From NCBI GenBank assembly GCA_963575745.1, contig CAUYUJ010011492.1, forward strand, positions 246,718 through 310,717: a stretch of DNA of 64,000 bases. Direction: 5' to 3'. Shown here piece by piece: positions 63,269-64,000 of this stretch. The position numbers and the translations under genes are program-made. Each line of letters opens with the position of its first letter. Position 1 is the first letter of the stretch. The stretch is from Prorocentrum cordatum. Taxonomy: Eukaryota; Sar; Dinophyceae; Prorocentrales; Prorocentraceae. A model generated the notes under the pieces. That model made no database searches. It was not told the origin of the DNA and saw only the letters and a program-made list of their open reading frames with translations.

Positions 63269-63480
63269 AGGGGAACGAAATGTGGCATAAACATAAGAAC
63301 TATGAGGTCCGCGCGGATTTCTTGGATCCGCCCTGGGTCCCCCCCCCCACCCTGGCGCGCGGGACGCGCCACGGGCGGCGCCGGAGGCGCCGCCAGGGGG
63401 GTCCAGCGCGGATTTGAGAAATCCGCGCGGACCTCTGAGTTTTTATGTTTATGCCACTCTGCGTTCCCCTCTTCCTCCCT
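63269..63480. mobile_element. MITE-like inverted-repeat element 3
   Basis: AGGGGAACG and GTGGCATAAACATAA at the left pair with TTATGTTTATGCCAC and CGTTCCCCT at the right; GAGGTCCGCGCGGATTTCT continues the stem. About 212 bp, non-coding, GC-rich centre. Confidence 0.8.
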
Positions 63481-64000
63481 CCCTCCCGCCCTTCCTGTGC
63501 CACGGCTGTGGTGTGCAAGTGCCTCGCCTTCGCAGGGGCGGGGCGGGCCAGGAGGAGCCAGAGGCCCATGGAGGCGTGAGGCTCGAGTGCGCCGGGGCTC
63601 GGGTTCGCTTGCGCTGCTTGGCGAGCCCGTCCTGACGAGTTTGACGGTCCAGTGTTCGCGGGATATGTCTGCAGCGGGAGTCCGCGTCAGATTTCAGACT
63701 GGGTCGCGTTATTTTCCATGGTGGCCCTTGTCGGGCCAACCCGAGTCCCTTGAACCCGATTCTTACAGCCGGACCGAGGCATGAGATCGAGGTCGGTTCG
63801 GGGGGGGTACCTTCATGTTCTTCGTGCATGTTGGATGTCCTTGTGCGCCCTGGGGAGGATACCCTTGGATGTTCCCTTGGACGTTCTGTGTGTTTTTGGC
63901 TGGCGCGAGGGCCGGGGCTACTCTTCTGGCCCAAGTCTGACTGCGTTTCCCCGACACGGCTCGTGCTCTCGAGGGATGTTCTTCTTTTCGAGGGATGTTC
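63481..64000. other. Terminal spacer
   Basis: Ordinary sequence without a supported gene; TCGAGGGATGTTC is repeated at the very end and may begin another array outside the window. Confidence 0.4.

Overview
The window reads as nuclear DNA of a dinoflagellate; the species cannot be told from the sequence. The evidence is kilobases of degenerate micro- and minisatellites between a few genes, high GC, two non-LTR retrotransposons whose domains look like those common in dinoflagellates, an EnSpm/CACTA (Tnp2)-like transposase, short introns with GC-AG ends, and spliced-leader-like motifs upstream of genes. I see no rRNA, tRNA, CRISPR array, plastid or bacterial operon.

Layout. 1-7,800: tandem repeats (a 73-bp unit, CCTCAG repeats, a 3.7-kb GAT array, GGA tracts). 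7,800-11,960: a decayed LINE on the minus strand (zinc-ribbon/coiled-coil ORF1, APE endonuclease, reverse transcriptase). 12,000-25,500: repeats, including a mosaic cassette seen about six times between 13.1 and 24.2 kb, GTT and CTA arrays and a 60-bp satellite. 26,163-26,675: an open frame that may be another retroelement fragment. 27,100-28,720: GC-rich, coding-like but frame-broken sequence.

29,319-46,583 is the main discovery: a composite element of about 17.3 kb that I interpret as a giant DNA transposon. It has inverted termini (55-56 bp, the outer 26 bp nearly identical) and clusters of an AAGTTACTT-type motif inside both ends. Five minus-strand genes look intact or nearly so: a transposase-like protein (681 aa), a zinc-finger/KD-repeat protein with introns, an RS-rich protein with a 268-bp GC-AG intron, an Ala/Pro-rich protein (425 aa), and a 510-aa protein with a C-terminal AP2-like segment. 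A sixth gene survives as a 3' relic at the left end. About 48 exact and 16 near copies of a directional palindrome, AGCGAT-N4-ATCGCT, lie between these genes; I found none outside the inverted termini. Four of the five gene starts share one layout: palindrome, then a TAGCC/GGCTC motif resembling the dinoflagellate spliced leader, then a GC-rich leader and ATG. A 370-bp fold-back of GGATAACAAAA iterons lies almost exactly at the middle of the element.

46,584-50,500: GC-rich flank with a GGGTCGCGGGC minisatellite and coding-like fragments. 51,230-58,165: a plus-strand LINE (APE endonuclease, RT, RNase H, C-terminal Cys-rich domain) with several frameshifts, bracketed by CTC tracts. 58,400-62,700: GGA, GGT, 167-bp, 75-bp and G-rich repeats. 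62,890-63,480: three short inverted-repeat (MITE-like) elements. Most long open frames elsewhere are by-products of trinucleotide repeats and are not annotated as genes.
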